DNA of 64,000 bases from Sphingobacteriales bacterium JAD_PAG50586_3 (GTDB taxonomy: Bacteria > Bacteroidota > Bacteroidia > CAMBQF01), in assembly GCA_023213195.1 (NCBI GenBank), contig CP096135.1, positions 2,724,842 through 2,788,841 on the forward strand. Reading direction: 5' to 3'. Shown piece after piece: positions 26,074 to 36,051 of this stretch; within the stretch, counting starts at the first letter, position 1, and every line of letters starts with the position of its first letter. The position numbers were made by a program, and so were the translations under genes. The notes under the pieces were generated by a model that did not search any database, was not told the origin of the DNA, and was given only the letters and a program-made list of their open reading frames with translations.

Positions 26074-27116
26074 TGGAAATTGAACGTATACCGGGCAGGC
26101 TTTTGTACAAACACGATTGTGTTATTGTACCGGGCTTTGGGGGCTTTGTAGCCAACCCAAAAGGTGCAACTGTGCACCCCGGCAGGCATACGTTTAACCC
26201 ACCATATAAGTCTATACTTTTTAACCGTAGCCTTACTGCTAACGATGGTTTGTTGGTTAACGAGGTTGCCAAAGAGTTAAAGCTAAGCTACAGCGAATCG
26301 TTACAGGCAATCAGCACGTTTGTGCGCGAGGCCCAAGCTACCCTTAGAGAGCGCCAGCGCTTAATACTGCCAGAACTAGGCTATTTACAAGTTGATATTG
26401 AAGGCAACGTGCTTTTTGTGCAAGATGCAGAAGTAAACTTTTTGTTAGATGCCTTTGGTTTAGACGAGTTTCAAAGCCTGCCTGTGGTTAAAACAGAAAG
26501 GCCGGTTGTGCAACGCACAACAGTTAAGGTAGACCGTAAGCCACTGCCTATAACAAGGGCCCGCAAGCGCACCAATAATAAACGTGTGGTTTTTGCAGGC
26601 GTTGTGTTAGCGCTACTTTTAGGCGCCATGTCGTTTTTTGTAAATATGGGCATAAACGGCAAGTTTGATATGGCCAGCTTTACCTTTAATAATGATAGGT
26701 CTAACGTACCCGCTACGCCATGGCCCGAGAATAATATACCCGAAATTAACCTGCGCTCTACTGTTATTGTAGATTCTTTAGCTACAGATAGTGCTGCTGT
26801 GGTTACCCCTGAAGAACCTGTTAAAGTAGCTCCGGTAGAACCCGCACCTGTTGTAATAAAAGGCAGCGGTAAGCAATTCTACGTAGTTGCCGGTTGTTTT
26901 GAAGAATATAATAACGCCCAAAAATATGTAGGCATTTTAAAGGGCGACGGTATAACTGCATCTATTGCAGATAAAAATAACACTAGGCTGTATAAAGTAT
27001 ACCTTGCATCGTTTGATAAAATGAGCGACGCTAAAAATTATGTTACCACCGCTTGGCGACTCTTTAGCGGCTACCGTTTGGATTTATACCGAGAAATAAA
27101 ACACATAACTATTTGA
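26073..27116 (+). CDS. HU/CCDC81-like and SPOR-domain membrane protein
   Basis: A 347-residue protein. The N-terminal region (IPGRLLYKHDCVIVPGFGGF ... NPPYKSILFNRSL, then LKLSYSESLQAISTFVREAQ) matches the two HU-CCDC81-type domains found in Bacteroidota. One membrane segment follows (about 172-192), then a Pro/Glu-rich linker and a C-terminal SPOR domain (QFYVVAGCFEEYNNAQKYVG ... YKVYLASFDKMSDAKNYV). SPOR domains bind denuded peptidoglycan at the septum. The start at 26073 shares a base with the kdsB stop. A role in cell division is inferred from the family. Confidence 0.88.
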   Translation: MEIERIPGRLLYKHDCVIVPGFGGFVANPKGATVHPGRHTFNPPYKSILFNRSLTANDGLLVNEVAKELKLSYSESLQAISTFVREAQATLRERQRLILPELGYLQVDIEGNVLFVQDAEVNFLLDAFGLDEFQSLPVVKTERPVVQRTTVKVDRKPLPITRARKRTNNKRVVFAGVVLALLLGAMSFFVNMGINGKFDMASFTFNNDRSNVPATPWPENNIPEINLRSTVIVDSLATDSAAVVTPEEPVKVAPVEPAPVVIKGSGKQFYVVAGCFEEYNNAQKYVGILKGDGITASIADKNNTRLYKVYLASFDKMSDAKNYVTTAWRLFSGYRLDLYREIKHITI

Positions 27117-27126
27117 GAGATTTTTT

Positions 27127-27942
27127 ATGAAGATTAAAGCATTACTAATTGTATGTTTTGTTGCGGGTGCGCTTTCGCTATCTGCCCAAAAAAGATAAAT
27201 CGCCTGCTGCAACAACACCTGCACCTGCTGTAGCTACCACACCCAATGATGGTGGCGATATGTTAGAGGTGCAAAAGAAGGTATTGAAACAAGCCTTGCG
27301 TTATGGCGATTTTAGCACCGCAGCCATTGCCCTTAACTATATTGTTGCCATTAAGCCCGAGCAAAAAGAATATAAAGATACCCTTGCATTGGTTTATGCA
27401 GAGTTTGGAGCCAACGTGCAAGCCCTTAGTGTAGCTAAAGATATTTTAGCTGTAGATCCTAACAAACCGGCTATACTAGAAGTAGCCGCAAACTCTGAAG
27501 AAGCCCTGGGATTAATTAAAGAAGCATTAGAAGATTACGAAAAGCTTTTTAAAATATCGGGCAAAACATACCACCAATACAAAGTGGCTACCATGCAATA
27601 TTACCTTAAACGTTTTGGTGAATGTGCCATAACTTTGAATGGTTTGCTTAATGCTAAAGACGTAAGCACCGAGAAAATTAGCATGAACTACGACCGCCAA
27701 CGCCAGAAGTTCCCCTTTCTGCAGCGGTATATAACATGCGCGGCATGGTGGCTTTAGAGCTAAACGACTTTAAAGCAGCCCGCGATAACTTTAACGAAGC
27801 GGTTAAAATTATGCCTGATTTTGCCTTGGCTAAAGGCAACCTAACCCTGACTGATAAACTTGAGCTGGAGAAAAACGGTCCTGCAACACCGCCTAAAACA
27901 GGTACTACGCCTGCTAAAACAGGCACAGCACCTAAAAAATAA
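27127..27942 (+). CDS. Secreted TPR protein (two frameshifts)
   Basis: About 270 residues when joined. MKIKALLIVCFVAGALSLSAQ at 27127 is a signal peptide. One A too many in an A6 run near 27195 breaks the frame before KDKSPAATTP. A second break near 27700 (a lost base in CAACG) separates NYDRQ from EVPLSAAVYNMRGM, after which it runs to 27942. TPR-like helices include QALSVAKDILAVDPNKPAIL and AARDNFNEAVKIMPDFALA. The tail is Pro/Thr/Lys-rich (TPPKTGTTPAKTGTAPKK). It follows the SPOR-protein gene by 10 bases. Periplasmic scaffold suspected. Confidence 0.75.
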
Positions 27943-27964
27943 CAGTATTTTTAAATGATTTTTT

Positions 27965-27993
27965 AAAAGCCCCGGCAACAGCCGGGGGCTTTT
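27965..27993 (+). terminator. Rho-independent terminator
   Basis: AAAAGCCCCGGC and GCCGGGGGCTTTT pair around AACA. It lies 22 bases past the TPR-gene stop and ends the kdsB-SPOR-TPR transcript. Confidence 0.85.
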
Positions 27994-28144
27994 AGTTTAT
28001 AGGGCATTCTAATTGTACTCGTAGAGCCTATGTTAAGCATATATTATATTCTACCAAGCTAAAATCTATTTTTTGCTTACAGCTCTAAACCTGCGCTAAT
28101 TCTACGTAACTTTAAGGCTCACAATTTTACTCCGTTTTATTAGA

Positions 28145-30028
28145 ATGAAAAAACTGTTCCTGCTTTTGCCGGTATTATTTTCTTTTGTGTTAAACGCCCA
28201 AGCACCTAAAAAACCGGGCCCCGATGCGGTAGGTAACGTTATTACGGCTTACAACTACAAAGCCAACCAGGTTTACAACGGCTATACCAAGCAATCGTTT
28301 TACCTTACAATGCGAGATAGTATTAAGCTGGCGGTAGATGTTTACCTACCTAAAGGAATGAAGCCCGGCGATAAAATCCCTGTGTTGCTAAACCAAACGC
28401 GCTACTGGCGTGGGGTGGAGTTTCGTGGTTTTTTTAAACCGTTTTTTGGGAATAAGCTACCGGGCAAACCCGGCAAGCTGCTAAAAGAACTTATTGCCAG
28501 CGGCTATGCTGCTGTGGTTGTAGATACCCGTGGAACAGGTGCATCGTATGGTACTTGTAACTACCCGTGGAGTATGGATGAGATTAAAGACGGTGCAGAG
28601 GTTGTAAACTGGGCGGTTAAACAACCATGGAGCTCAGGCACTGTGGGTTCATTAGGTATATCGTACAGCGGCACCACTGCCGAAATGCTATTGGTAAACC
28701 AGCACCCTGCGGTAAAAGCCATTGTGCCTATGTTTTCTTTATATGATGCGTACGATGATATTGCTTTCCCCAACGGGTTGCAATTCCGTTATTTTACATC
28801 TAACTGGGGCAACGCCAATGCTATGTTAGATAAGAACAAGCTGCCAACTAAAAAGCTGGTTGCCAAAATGCTTATTAAAGGGGTAGACCCTGTTGATGGT
28901 AAAGGCCGCCGCAAGTTGCTAAAGGGTGCTATGGTGGCGCATAAAGACAACATATCTGTTCACGATGCTGTGCTTACTATACGAAACAGAGACGATGTAC
29001 CTATGGAAGGCAAGTACCTAAGTGGGATTGATTTGTTCAGTCCGCATGCTTACCGTGGAGTTATAGATTCTTCTAACGCGGCAATATATTGCTACAGCGG
29101 ATGGTTTGATGGTGATTACCAGCACGCGGCAGTTAAACGTTTTTTAAACCTTACCAACCCCAACAGTAAACTTATTTTAGGCCCTTGGGAGCATGGCGGC
29201 TATTTAAACCTAAGCCCCAGTGTTAATGCAGAAGGTACGTTTGATAAAGCATCAGAACTGTTAAAGTATTTCGACTACCACCTGAAAGGTATGCAAACGG
29301 GTATTGATAAAGAGCCGCGGGTGTATTACTATACTATGATAGAAGACAAATGGAAATCGTCTCCTGTTTGGCCCCCGGTATCAACCCCAACAACATTGTA
29401 TTTAAGTAACGATAAAACACTTAAAACAACTGCTGCTACAGCCGATAGTTATGTTACCTATGTTAGCGATACTACAACAGGCTCTGGCCATAAAACCCGT
29501 TGGAAAACCGTAAACGGTAAGGTTAAAGAACCGCCTGTTTATGAAGAGTTTGGTACGCTTACCCCTAAAATGGCCTGCTTTACAGGCGATGCCCTTGCGC
29601 AGGATATGGAAGTTAGTGGCCACCCTTTAGTTGACTTATGGGTAGAAGTACCGGCAGATAACGCGGGCTTTTTTGTGTATTTGTGCGATGTTGACGAGAA
29701 TGGTAAGGTGCAATATGTAACAGAAGGTGCACTAAACGGCAAACACCGCAAGGTTGGCACAAACCCACCGTTTATAGATGTAGCGCCGTACCATAGCTTT
29801 GCTTCAACAGATATTGAATTGTTTGTTAAAGATAAACCGGCACAGTTGCAGTTCGATTTGCTGCCAACATCGTACCTGTTTAAAAAGGGCCACAAGGTTA
29901 TGGTGGCCATATCGTGCGCCGATACTGATCATTTTGAGCCTGAAACACCACATGGTATTCCCATTAAAATACTAACAGGCAATGGTAAAAACACATTGGT
30001 ATTGTTACCGGTTGTTACACAGCACTAG
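28145..30028 (+). CDS. CocE/NonD-family serine hydrolase (X-Pro peptidase-like)
   Basis: A 627-residue secreted hydrolase; signal peptide 1-19. The alpha/beta-hydrolase core has [10 protein letters not shown] near 127-136 and the nucleophile S173 in GISYSG (GxSYxG). A C-terminal jelly-roll domain ([20 protein letters not shown] ... [12 protein letters not shown]) is the X-Pro dipeptidyl-peptidase C-terminal type. Substrates in the family range from X-Pro peptides and alpha-amino esters to acylated beta-lactams. It overlaps the convergent pterin dehydratase gene by 14 bases. Confidence 0.9.
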   Translation: MKKLFLLLPVLFSFVLNAQAPKKPGPDAVGNVITAYNYKANQVYNGYTKQSFYLTMRDSIKLAVDVYLPKGMKPGDKIPVLLNQTRYWRGVEFRGFFKPFFGNKLPGKPGKLLKELIASGYAAVVVDTRGTGASYGTCNYPWSMDEIKDGAEVVNWAVKQPWSSGTVGSLGISYSGTTAEMLLVNQHPAVKAIVPMFSLYDAYDDIAFPNGLQFRYFTSNWGNANAMLDKNKLPTKKLVAKMLIKGVDPVDGKGRRKLLKGAMVAHKDNISVHDAVLTIRNRDDVPMEGKYLSGIDLFSPHAYRGVIDSSNAAIYCYSGWFDGDYQHAAVKRFLNLTNPNSKLILGPWEHGGYLNLSPSVNAEGTFDKASELLKYFDYHLKGMQTGIDKEPRVYYYTMIEDKWKSSPVWPPVSTPTTLYLSNDKTLKTTAATADSYVTYVSDTTTGSGHKTRWKTVNGKVKEPPVYEEFGTLTPKMACFTGDALAQDMEVSGHPLVDLWVEVPADNAGFFVYLCDVDENGKVQYVTEGALNGKHRKVGTNPPFIDVAPYHSFASTDIELFVKDKPAQLQFDLLPTSYLFKKGHKVMVAISCADTDHFEPETPHGIPIKILTGNGKNTLVLLPVVTQH

Positions 30029-30290
30029 GCTTTAAAAGTAAGTCTATAGCGGCAGCAAGTTTAAAATCAAGCTGGGTAAGTCCGCCTTTATCGTGCGTGG
30101 TTAGTTTTATGTGCAGTTTGTTGTAGCTATTGCTCCACTCGGGGTGGTGGTTTATTTTTTCTGCCTCAAAAGCAACCTTAACCATAAACGCTATGGTAGA
30201 TGTAAAGTCTTTAAACTTTAGCTTTTTTTCTATGGAGTCATCATTCAGCTTCCAACCTTTTAATTTTTCAAACTCTTTGTTAACGTCCAT
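30015..30290 (-). CDS. phhB: 4a-hydroxytetrahydrobiopterin dehydratase (pterin-4a-carbinolamine dehydratase)
   Basis: A 91-residue enzyme that dehydrates 4a-hydroxytetrahydropterin to regenerate the pterin cofactor after aromatic amino acid hydroxylation. The PCD signature EKINHHPEW (H48, H49) followed by Y and then [11 protein letters not shown] is complete. No hydroxylase gene is nearby in this window. Length is normal. Confidence 0.92.
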   Translation of the reverse strand: MDVNKEFEKLKGWKLNDDSIEKKLKFKDFTSTIAFMVKVAFEAEKINHHPEWSNSYNKLHIKLTTHDKGGLTQLDFKLAAAIDLLLKPSAV

Positions 30291-30350
30291 GGTATGTTAA
30301 GTATGTAATAGTAAAACAACGGCTGTTGTACTATGTTATAAATGTAAACT

Positions 30351-30378
30351 AAAAGCCCCTGCAATTTGCAAGGGCTTT
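30351..30378 (-). terminator. Rho-independent terminator
   Basis: AAAAGCCCCTTGCA on one side pairs with TGCAAGGGCTTT (centre CAATTTG, one bulge). It lies 25 bases past the cytochrome stop and can act in both directions. Confidence 0.75.
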
Positions 30379-30402
30379 CCAGTATAATAATGTAGCAATC
30401 TG

Positions 30403-31401
30403 TTATTTAAGGTCGGCAGTTTTTACCACCGTTGGGCCATTATCTTGTTTTACCGGTTTTACGGTTTTTAGATAGCGGTAAAGGGCTTTTAGTTCCAAAT
30501 CGCTCATGCGGCTAAACGGCCCCCACGGCATTGGCGACTCTTTAATAGTACGCCCTTGGCGGAAACGCTTGATAAACATTTCTTCGCCCCAGTTATACAT
30601 TACGCCGGTTTCGGGGTCGGGGGTAATGTTGGGCGATACAAGGGTTAACTCCATATTACCCTCGCCCGGTAGTTTAAAACCACCGGCAAATTCAGGCCCG
30701 GTAAACTCGCCGGTTTTAAGGTCGCGGTCGGTGTGGCAGCCCACACAGTTAGCCACATAGCGGGCAAGGTACTCGCCGTATTGTGTTGTAGAGTCGGGGT
30801 TAACGGTAGCAAGTATTTTAGGCCTGTCTTTAGTTTTCATGCCTTCGGGCTTCATAATAAATGCCCTTACCACATTACCCATAAAATTGTAAGTATTGTC
30901 TTGTACTTTGTTTTTAACAGGCTCTAGCGTGCGCAGGTACGATACTATGGCTAACAAATCGCTTTCGGCAATATCATAAAATGGCATAAAGGGGAATAAG
31001 GCGTGCCCATCGGTTTTAACACCATAGCGCATTACACGGGCAATTTCCTCGTCAGATTTTGCACCTATCCCTGTTTCTTTATCTGATGTAATGTTGGGTG
31101 TATATATATTTCCAATGGGCAATTCAAACAACCGTCCACCACTCATAGGTACCATTTGGCCTTCGTCTACCAAACTCATTTTATCGTTGGGTGTATGGCA
31201 GTGTGCGCAATGTGCAGGGCCATATACAAGGTATTTACCCCGTGCTATAACGGCACTGTCTGTACTGGCTTTAATAACAATTGCCGGAGTTTCAAAGGTG
31301 CGGTCTTTTAAAGTGTAAACAGCAACAATTAGCCCTATTACTATTAATGCCACAACAAGGCCAACCCATTTAAGAATTCGTAGAAATTTTTTCATGTTCA
31401 A
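30403..31401 (-). CDS. Dihaem c-type cytochrome, membrane-anchored
   Basis: A 332-residue protein with one N-terminal membrane segment (about 10-32) and two cytochrome c domains. The haem-binding sites are CAHCH (65-69) and CVGCH (219-223). Candidate Met ligands are in MVPMSGGRLFELP and ESPMPWGPFSRM. It resembles alcohol-dehydrogenase-type or thiosulfate-related dihaem subunits that pass electrons from a periplasmic dehydrogenase, but no dehydrogenase gene is adjacent. Terminator downstream. Confidence 0.88.
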   Translation of the reverse strand: MNMKKFLRILKWVGLVVALIVIGLIVAVYTLKDRTFETPAIVIKASTDSAVIARGKYLVYGPAHCAHCHTPNDKMSLVDEGQMVPMSGGRLFELPIGNIYTPNITSDKETGIGAKSDEEIARVMRYGVKTDGHALFPFMPFYDIAESDLLAIVSYLRTLEPVKNKVQDNTYNFMGNVVRAFIMKPEGMKTKDRPKILATVNPDSTTQYGEYLARYVANCVGCHTDRDLKTGEFTGPEFAGGFKLPGEGNMELTLVSPNITPDPETGVMYNWGEEMFIKRFRQGRTIKESPMPWGPFSRMSDLELKALYRYLKTVKPVKQDNGPTVVKTADLK

Positions 31402-31516
31402 TTTTTTAGGTTTTCAAGGCATGAAAATATTAAAATAGAATACATGATTGATTCTAAATTAATCTAAACACTTAAATAGCTGATTGTTAAGTAGTTGTTT
31501 TTATTGTCAATACAAG

Positions 31517-32951
31517 CTATTTCTTCTTTCCAAGCTCTTCAACCTTAGACAGTAGCCAGTTAATGTCAGCCACCTTCTTAGTTTCCTGAATCTCTTTATG
31601 CAGTTCGTCGGGGTTAACACGGTTGCTGCCATGGCGGGCAGTTACCAGGCGGCGGGTAAATGCAATAAGGTTTGAATATACCTCGCGTTGGTAGTCTGAA
31701 ATAAGCTTATTACGGCGCAGGTAAATCTTAAATGCGTCAAATAATGAGTATAAGGCATCTTCCTCGTTAAGCTCGTAATAGGTTTTAAGCAATAACGATT
31801 TTGCGTCTAAGTGGTAATAAACATCGGTAAACTCTACACGCAACAGGGTTTTCAAAGTCTTATCGTACTCCTTACGGAAGAAGTGGTACCATAGCTAGGC
31901 TAAAGGTATACGCATTCTCGCGGATGGTAGGGTCTAGCCGGTCTTTTTGGTTCTGGATAAAATCGTGGGCAAACTCAAACTCTTCCAGCCTAAGGGCAAC
32001 GGTAACAATGTTCTTAAAATCGTGTGGAGACAGGTATCCGCTTTCAAATATTAAGCCGGTTGCCAACAGGGTCTTATTCAGTTCAAACAACTTACGTAAA
32101 AAGATGGTGTTGCCGCTGTTTATTTGCTTAATGCAGTAGTTTTGTGCAAAGGCATACATATCGCGCACCTCGTTAGATGGAAATTTGGTTGCATGCAGCG
32201 CCACAAGGTCCATCAACTTATCGTAATCCTCGTTATGGTCTGTCTCTGTTAGGGTTTTTAATATGGTAACGTATATATGTATAACAGGATACTCCTCAAA
32301 GCTGCGCTCTTGCAGGTAGGGTATTATCTTTTCAAATATTGATAACTTATAGTTTACTGATAGTATGTTCTGGCGGTTTATAATTTCGCAGTAATACTTT
32401 AAGTTCTTAGCCAGGTAAAATATTTCCAGGTTATCAATAAGCTCCTGCAAACTGCTATCTACCGACCGGTTATTTTTTACCGAAGTATACAGGTACGATT
32501 GCTCGTTAAATAAATAGTTGTAAAAGTAAAAGTCGCTATCGGCAAGGCCGGGCTTGTTATTTTGGGCATGGGCTTCTTCCAAATGCTGAAGAAAGTACTT
32601 ATCCATGTTACGCTCGCGCAGGCTTTTTACCAAAAAATATTTTTGCTCTTGCGGGTTTTGCAAAAACTCATCTACCGATAAAAAACTTTCTAAAAGCAAG
32701 GTAAGGTCAGACAGCACGTAGCGCAGCTTAGCCTCGTTAAACCCCTGACCTTTACCAAACAGTTTAGTAAAAACAAACTCTCGGGTAAACTTTGGGTTAT
32801 CGTAGGTGGGGTGAAAGGGTTTAATAATATCAAGCAGCTCCCCAACCTGTTTGTTGCGGTTAAAGTATGGCGATGCCACGTACTGTTCAAAGCTTTTGAA
32901 CTCCCGGGGGCTTAGGGCCGCCAATATCTGCACAAGTTTGGTATTGAGCAT
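31517..32951 (-). CDS. Conserved helical-repeat protein, unknown function (one frameshift)
   Basis: About 475 residues when joined. The N-terminal part (LVQILAALSPREFKSFEQYV, YFNRNKQVGELLDII, FTREFVFTKLFGKGQGFNEA) and the C-terminal part (LKTLLRVEFTDVYYHLDAKS, LLLKTYYELNEEDALYSLFD) are both all-helical and fit a family I recognise as widespread in Bacteroidota but cannot name. The break is near 31883, where the frame passes from AYTFSLA to YHFFRKEYDKTLK. There is no signal peptide, so it is probably cytoplasmic. Confidence 0.7.
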
Positions 32952-33120
32952 TAGTAGAGGTGTTTCATGCGTTGGTTTAAATACACCGGCAAAGTATATT
33001 ATTACATTGTTATTTGACAGGACATTTTTTGCCCTTTATCGCAAATAAACACTAAAAAGCGTAAATGGCAAGCGTTTGCAGAAGTAATTTATCGGAAAAA
33101 GAATAGTGGTTTTATCGCTT

Positions 33121-33804
33121 TTAGTAGTTGGCAAACTTATCATCTTCCCATTTTAGGGTAGATAGCTTTGTCTCATTACGCGATTCTAAATACAGTTTAA
33201 AATTATCGTAGCGGGTGCGTTCGTCTATTACTTTATCAAGGCTACCATGCATAACCAGCATAAGTTCAGCAATTTCGCGTACCGCATTTTGGCCACCGTA
33301 GGCTGATGTAATATAATCGGCAAGGTGGTTTTTAATAATGTATTCCTCAAATGCCTTAGGGCCGGGGCGGTTTACCATAAAGCGCAAGCCCGAATCGCGC
33401 AGCATAGAAACATCTATAATATCATCAAAAAAAACAGCAACGTTGGCAATGTTCAGGTGGTTTTCTTCGCAAAAATGCTTTACAGCGCTAAGCTTATCTT
33501 TAACACCAAAGTACAGCCCATTAAACTTTTCGCGCTTGGCCAGCATTTTGGCACTCTCATTAGGTTCGCCGGTAACAATGGCTATTGGCAGGTGGGTTTT
33601 GTTTTCCATCCAGTACCAAAAGCGGAACATATTCAGCCCTAGTGAATCGGGTTCGCCAAAGCCACTGCCTTTTTCGGCGCTTTTAGTGCCATCGTTAAAC
33701 ACACCGTCCCAATCGGCTACAATAGCCGTAATGTTATTAAGCTTTAGTTTAAATGCATCGGGCATAGTGATGAACTGCCCGCCAAAATGTTCGTGCTTTA
33801 GCAT
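33121..33804 (-). CDS. KdsC-like HAD phosphatase (Kdo-8-phosphate phosphatase family)
   Basis: A 227-residue HAD hydrolase. D31 and D33 in VADWDGVFNDGT are the HAD motif I nucleophile and acid. VFFDDIIDVSMLRDSG is motif IV, and IAIVTGEPNESAKMLAKRE matches the KdsC motif II region. KdsC removes phosphate from Kdo-8-phosphate. The gene lies just past the kdsA/transaldolase-CBS pair, which supports this role. It is longer than classical KdsC (about 170-190 residues), with an insert in LGLNMFRFWYWMENK. The start MLKHEHFGG was chosen; the longer frame to 33888 runs into a terminator and repeat. Confidence 0.75.
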   Translation of the reverse strand: MLKHEHFGGQFITMPDAFKLKLNNITAIVADWDGVFNDGTKSAEKGSGFGEPDSLGLNMFRFWYWMENKTHLPIAIVTGEPNESAKMLAKREKFNGLYFGVKDKLSAVKHFCEENHLNIANVAVFFDDIIDVSMLRDSGLRFMVNRPGPKAFEEYIIKNHLADYITSAYGGQNAVREIAELMLVMHGSLDKVIDERTRYDNFKLYLESRNETKLSTLKWEDDKFANY

Positions 33805-33843
33805 AGTGCAATAATAACAAATACTATTATACCTATGTTCAAA

Positions 33844-33874
33844 CAAAAAGGCCACCATTCGGCGACCTTTTTTA
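33844..33874 (-). terminator. Probable terminator between transaldolase-CBS and kdsC-like genes
   Basis: AAAAAAGGTCGCC and GGTGGCCTTTTTG pair, with two G-U wobbles on the minus transcript. It sits just upstream of the kdsC-like start, so that gene may have its own promoter or be reached by readthrough. Confidence 0.6.
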
Positions 33875-33875
33875 A

Positions 33876-33934
33876 ATCCCTCCCCCAACGACTATGTGTC
33901 GGGGTACTCCCTTTAAAAGGGAGAATTTTATTGT
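33876..33934 (+). repeat. Class-2 hairpin element
   Basis: ATCCCTCCCCC, AA, hairpin CGAC / GTCG (loop TATGT, 33889-33901), then TACTCCCTTTAAAAGGGAGA. It occupies almost all the space between the transaldolase-CBS stop (33940) and the terminator. Confidence 0.75.
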
Positions 33935-33939
33935 TTCAA

Positions 33940-34965
33940 TTAACCTATTAGACCCATTTTTACCAGGTCTTGAATATCGAGCATGCCTACAGGGGCATTG
34001 TTATCAAGCACTACAATGTTGTCAATTTGTTTCTCTTTGAATATTTTAACAGCATCGTACAATAGGGCAGATGCGCTAACGGTTAGCGGCTCATTAAAAC
34101 TCAATTCACCCATGGTGCTATCGGTAAAGGCTTTGCCTTTTTCTTTCAGGTTACGGCGCAGGTCGCCATCAGTAAATACGCCTTTCAGGTTGCCTTTATC
34201 GTCAATCACGGCAACAGCGCCAAGTCGGCTCTCGTTCATTTGTACAATAGCATCAAGCACGGTGCTGCTGTCTTTCACCACAGGGTTTTCTGCACGTATA
34301 ATCTCGCGCACCTTCATAGTCATAAGCTTGGTATGCTCTACAAACTGGTCGGTGCCCAGGGTGGTAAAGTTGTTGCTGGTTAGCTTTTGCATAACTCCCC
34401 AAGGGGCAGTAATGGTATGCACACCAATGTTTAACGCATTGCGCACATGCTCTGCATGGCGAACCGATGAGAACATAATCTTGGTATCGTAACCATAACG
34501 TTCAACCACATCAACACACTGCTCTACAAGGGCAAGGGCATCGTGGCCTTCGTCTTGTAAGCGGCCCACCAGCGGACAAACATACGTAGCACCCGCAGCC
34601 ATAGCCATATACGCCTGGTTAAGGGTATACACAAGGTGAATGTTCACCATAAGGCCTTTGTCGCGCAACAGTTTACAAGCCGTTACACCAACGTTTGATA
34701 CAGGTATTTTAAATACGGTTTTGTTCTTATCTAAACCTAAAGCCAATAAGCGTTCGGCTTCTTTTAATATCTCTTCGGGGGTATCGCCTAGGGCTTCTAC
34801 CTGAAGGATAGGCACCATGCCCGATAGTTTTACAATAGCGCCATCAATATCAGTAATGCCGTGGCGGTGCATAAAGGTAGGCGTAGTGGTTAAGCCTGTT
34901 AAAAAGCCCAGTTTAAAACCGGCTTCAATTTCTTTAAAGTCTACTGAATCTAAGTATAGTTCCAT
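33940..34965 (-). CDS. Transaldolase/fructose-6-phosphate-aldolase-like domain fused to a CBS pair
   Basis: A 341-residue protein. Residues 1-215 are a small transaldolase (FSA/MipB subfamily): MELYLDSVDF with D6, GLTTTPT at 24-30, Q55, the Schiff-base lysine K86 in VFKIPVS, and AGATYVCPLVGR at 124-135. From memory of E. coli FsaA, the FSA-type Gln is kept (Q55), but the FSA active-site Tyr (Y131) is Leu here. Residues about 225-340 are two CBS motifs (LGAVAVIDDKGNLKGVFTDG; DNIVVLDNNAPVGMLDIQDL) that closely resemble the tail of KdsD arabinose-5-phosphate isomerase. The gene sits 109 bases after kdsA and before the kdsC-like gene. A role in supplying arabinose-5-phosphate is my inference. The start MELYL was chosen over the upstream frame. 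Confidence 0.85.
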   Translation of the reverse strand: MELYLDSVDFKEIEAGFKLGFLTGLTTTPTFMHRHGITDIDGAIVKLSGMVPILQVEALGDTPEEILKEAERLLALGLDKNKTVFKIPVSNVGVTACKLLRDKGLMVNIHLVYTLNQAYMAMAAGATYVCPLVGRLQDEGHDALALVEQCVDVVERYGYDTKIMFSSVRHAEHVRNALNIGVHTITAPWGVMQKLTSNNFTTLGTDQFVEHTKLMTMKVREIIRAENPVVKDSSTVLDAIVQMNESRLGAVAVIDDKGNLKGVFTDGDLRRNLKEKGKAFTDSTMGELSFNEPLTVSASALLYDAVKIFKEKQIDNIVVLDNNAPVGMLDIQDLVKMGLIG

Positions 34966-34986
34966 GTTATTATTGTTTTTGTTTGG

Positions 34987-35071
34987 CCTCACCCCCAACC
35001 CCTCTCCAATAGAGAGGGGCTTTTTAAAGTCTCCCCTCCATTTGGGGGAGGGGAGATTTAGAGGGGTGGGG
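34987..35071 (+). repeat. Class-1 two-hairpin element (85 bp)
   Basis: The outer ends CCTCACCCC and GGGGTGGGG are inverted. Inside are two hairpins: CCCCTCTCC-AAT-AGAGAGGGG and CTCCCCTCC-ATTT-GGGGGAGGGGAG. It fills the gap between kdsA and the transaldolase-CBS gene. It is nearly the same size and layout as the copy at 42896-42983. Confidence 0.8.
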
Positions 35072-35074
35072 CTC

Positions 35075-35911
35075 CTACGCTGTTGGGTATTTGCGGGTTA
35101 TGTGGTAAATATCAATTAATGGTTTTAAAAACTCTTCCAAGTCATCCAGCTTATACTGACTGGCAGCATCGCAAAGGGCTTCGGCAGGGTTTGGGTGGGC
35201 TTCTATAAAAATACCATCAACACCGGCAGCTACGCCTGCACGGGCAATGGTTGGAAGGAACTCACGTGCTCCACCGTTAGGGTCGGCACTGGGTATACCG
35301 TATTTACGTATAGCGTGGGTAATATCAAATACTACAGGGAAGCCTGTTTGGCGCAAGTGGTAAAAGCTGCGGGGGTCAACAATCAAATCGTTATAACCAA
35401 AAGTGTAACCACGTTCGGTAAGGATGATGTTATCATTACCTGCTTCCACACATTTCTGTGCGGGTTTGGCCATGTTTTCCGGTGCCAAAAACTGCCCGTG
35501 CTTTAGGTTGATAACCTTGCCTGTTTTAGCTGCCGCAACTACTAAAGTAGTTTGCATACACAGGTAGGCCGGTATCTGGATAATATCCAAGACTTCGGCA
35601 GCGGGTGCGGCTTGCTCGGGGTAGTGTATGTCTGACAGGATAGGCAGGTCGAACTCACGCTTAATGCGGGCTAATACCTCAAGGCCTTTATCTAAACCGG
35701 GGCCATCGTAATATTTAGCGCTGCTGCGGTTATCTTTTTGAAAAGACGATTTGTATATCAACGGCAAGCCTAAGCGTACCGACACTTCTTTCAGCTTTTC
35801 GGCGGTGCGGAGCATTATATCATCGCTCTCTATAACACATGGGCCCGAGATTAAAAATAATCCCTCGGCGCCACAGGCTATGCCTTTTACATCAACAATT
35901 TTATTTGCCAT
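35075..35911 (-). CDS. kdsA: 3-deoxy-8-phosphooctulonate synthase (Kdo-8-phosphate synthase)
   Basis: A 278-residue cytoplasmic enzyme that condenses phosphoenolpyruvate with D-arabinose-5-phosphate to Kdo-8-phosphate. LISGPCVIES, YKSSFQKDNRSS, LPILSDIHYPEQA and VINLKHGQFLAPENM are KdsA signatures. FDITHAIRKYG and ANPNPAEA-like EAHPNPAEALCDA are also typical. The start MANKIVDVKG is preceded by a TACCTTTG -7 box 10 bases upstream. It heads the cluster kdsA, transaldolase-CBS, kdsC-like. Confidence 0.95.
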   Translation of the reverse strand: MANKIVDVKGIACGAEGLFLISGPCVIESDDIMLRTAEKLKEVSVRLGLPLIYKSSFQKDNRSSAKYYDGPGLDKGLEVLARIKREFDLPILSDIHYPEQAAPAAEVLDIIQIPAYLCMQTTLVVAAAKTGKVINLKHGQFLAPENMAKPAQKCVEAGNDNIILTERGYTFGYNDLIVDPRSFYHLRQTGFPVVFDITHAIRKYGIPSADPNGGAREFLPTIARAGVAAGVDGIFIEAHPNPAEALCDAASQYKLDDLEEFLKPLIDIYHITRKYPTA

Positions 35912-35946
35912 AATATGGGTGCAAAGGTACAAATTAGTTGCTAGTT

Positions 35947-35969
35947 GTCATCCCGATAGTTATCGGGAG
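35947..35969 (+). repeat. GTCATCCC-headed palindrome
   Basis: GTCAT followed by CCCGATA / TATCGGG (35952-35967, loop GT). It shares the GTCATYCC head with copies at 42 kb (inverted), 45161 and 45321. It lies upstream of kdsA, about where a -33 element would be expected. Confidence 0.6.
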
Positions 35970-36051
35970 CATGTTCAAGTACTAATTATTGTGCCAGTTT
36001 TAGTATATAACTTAATAATTGGGGATTTGTTGCGACCCCTCTATACAAGGA

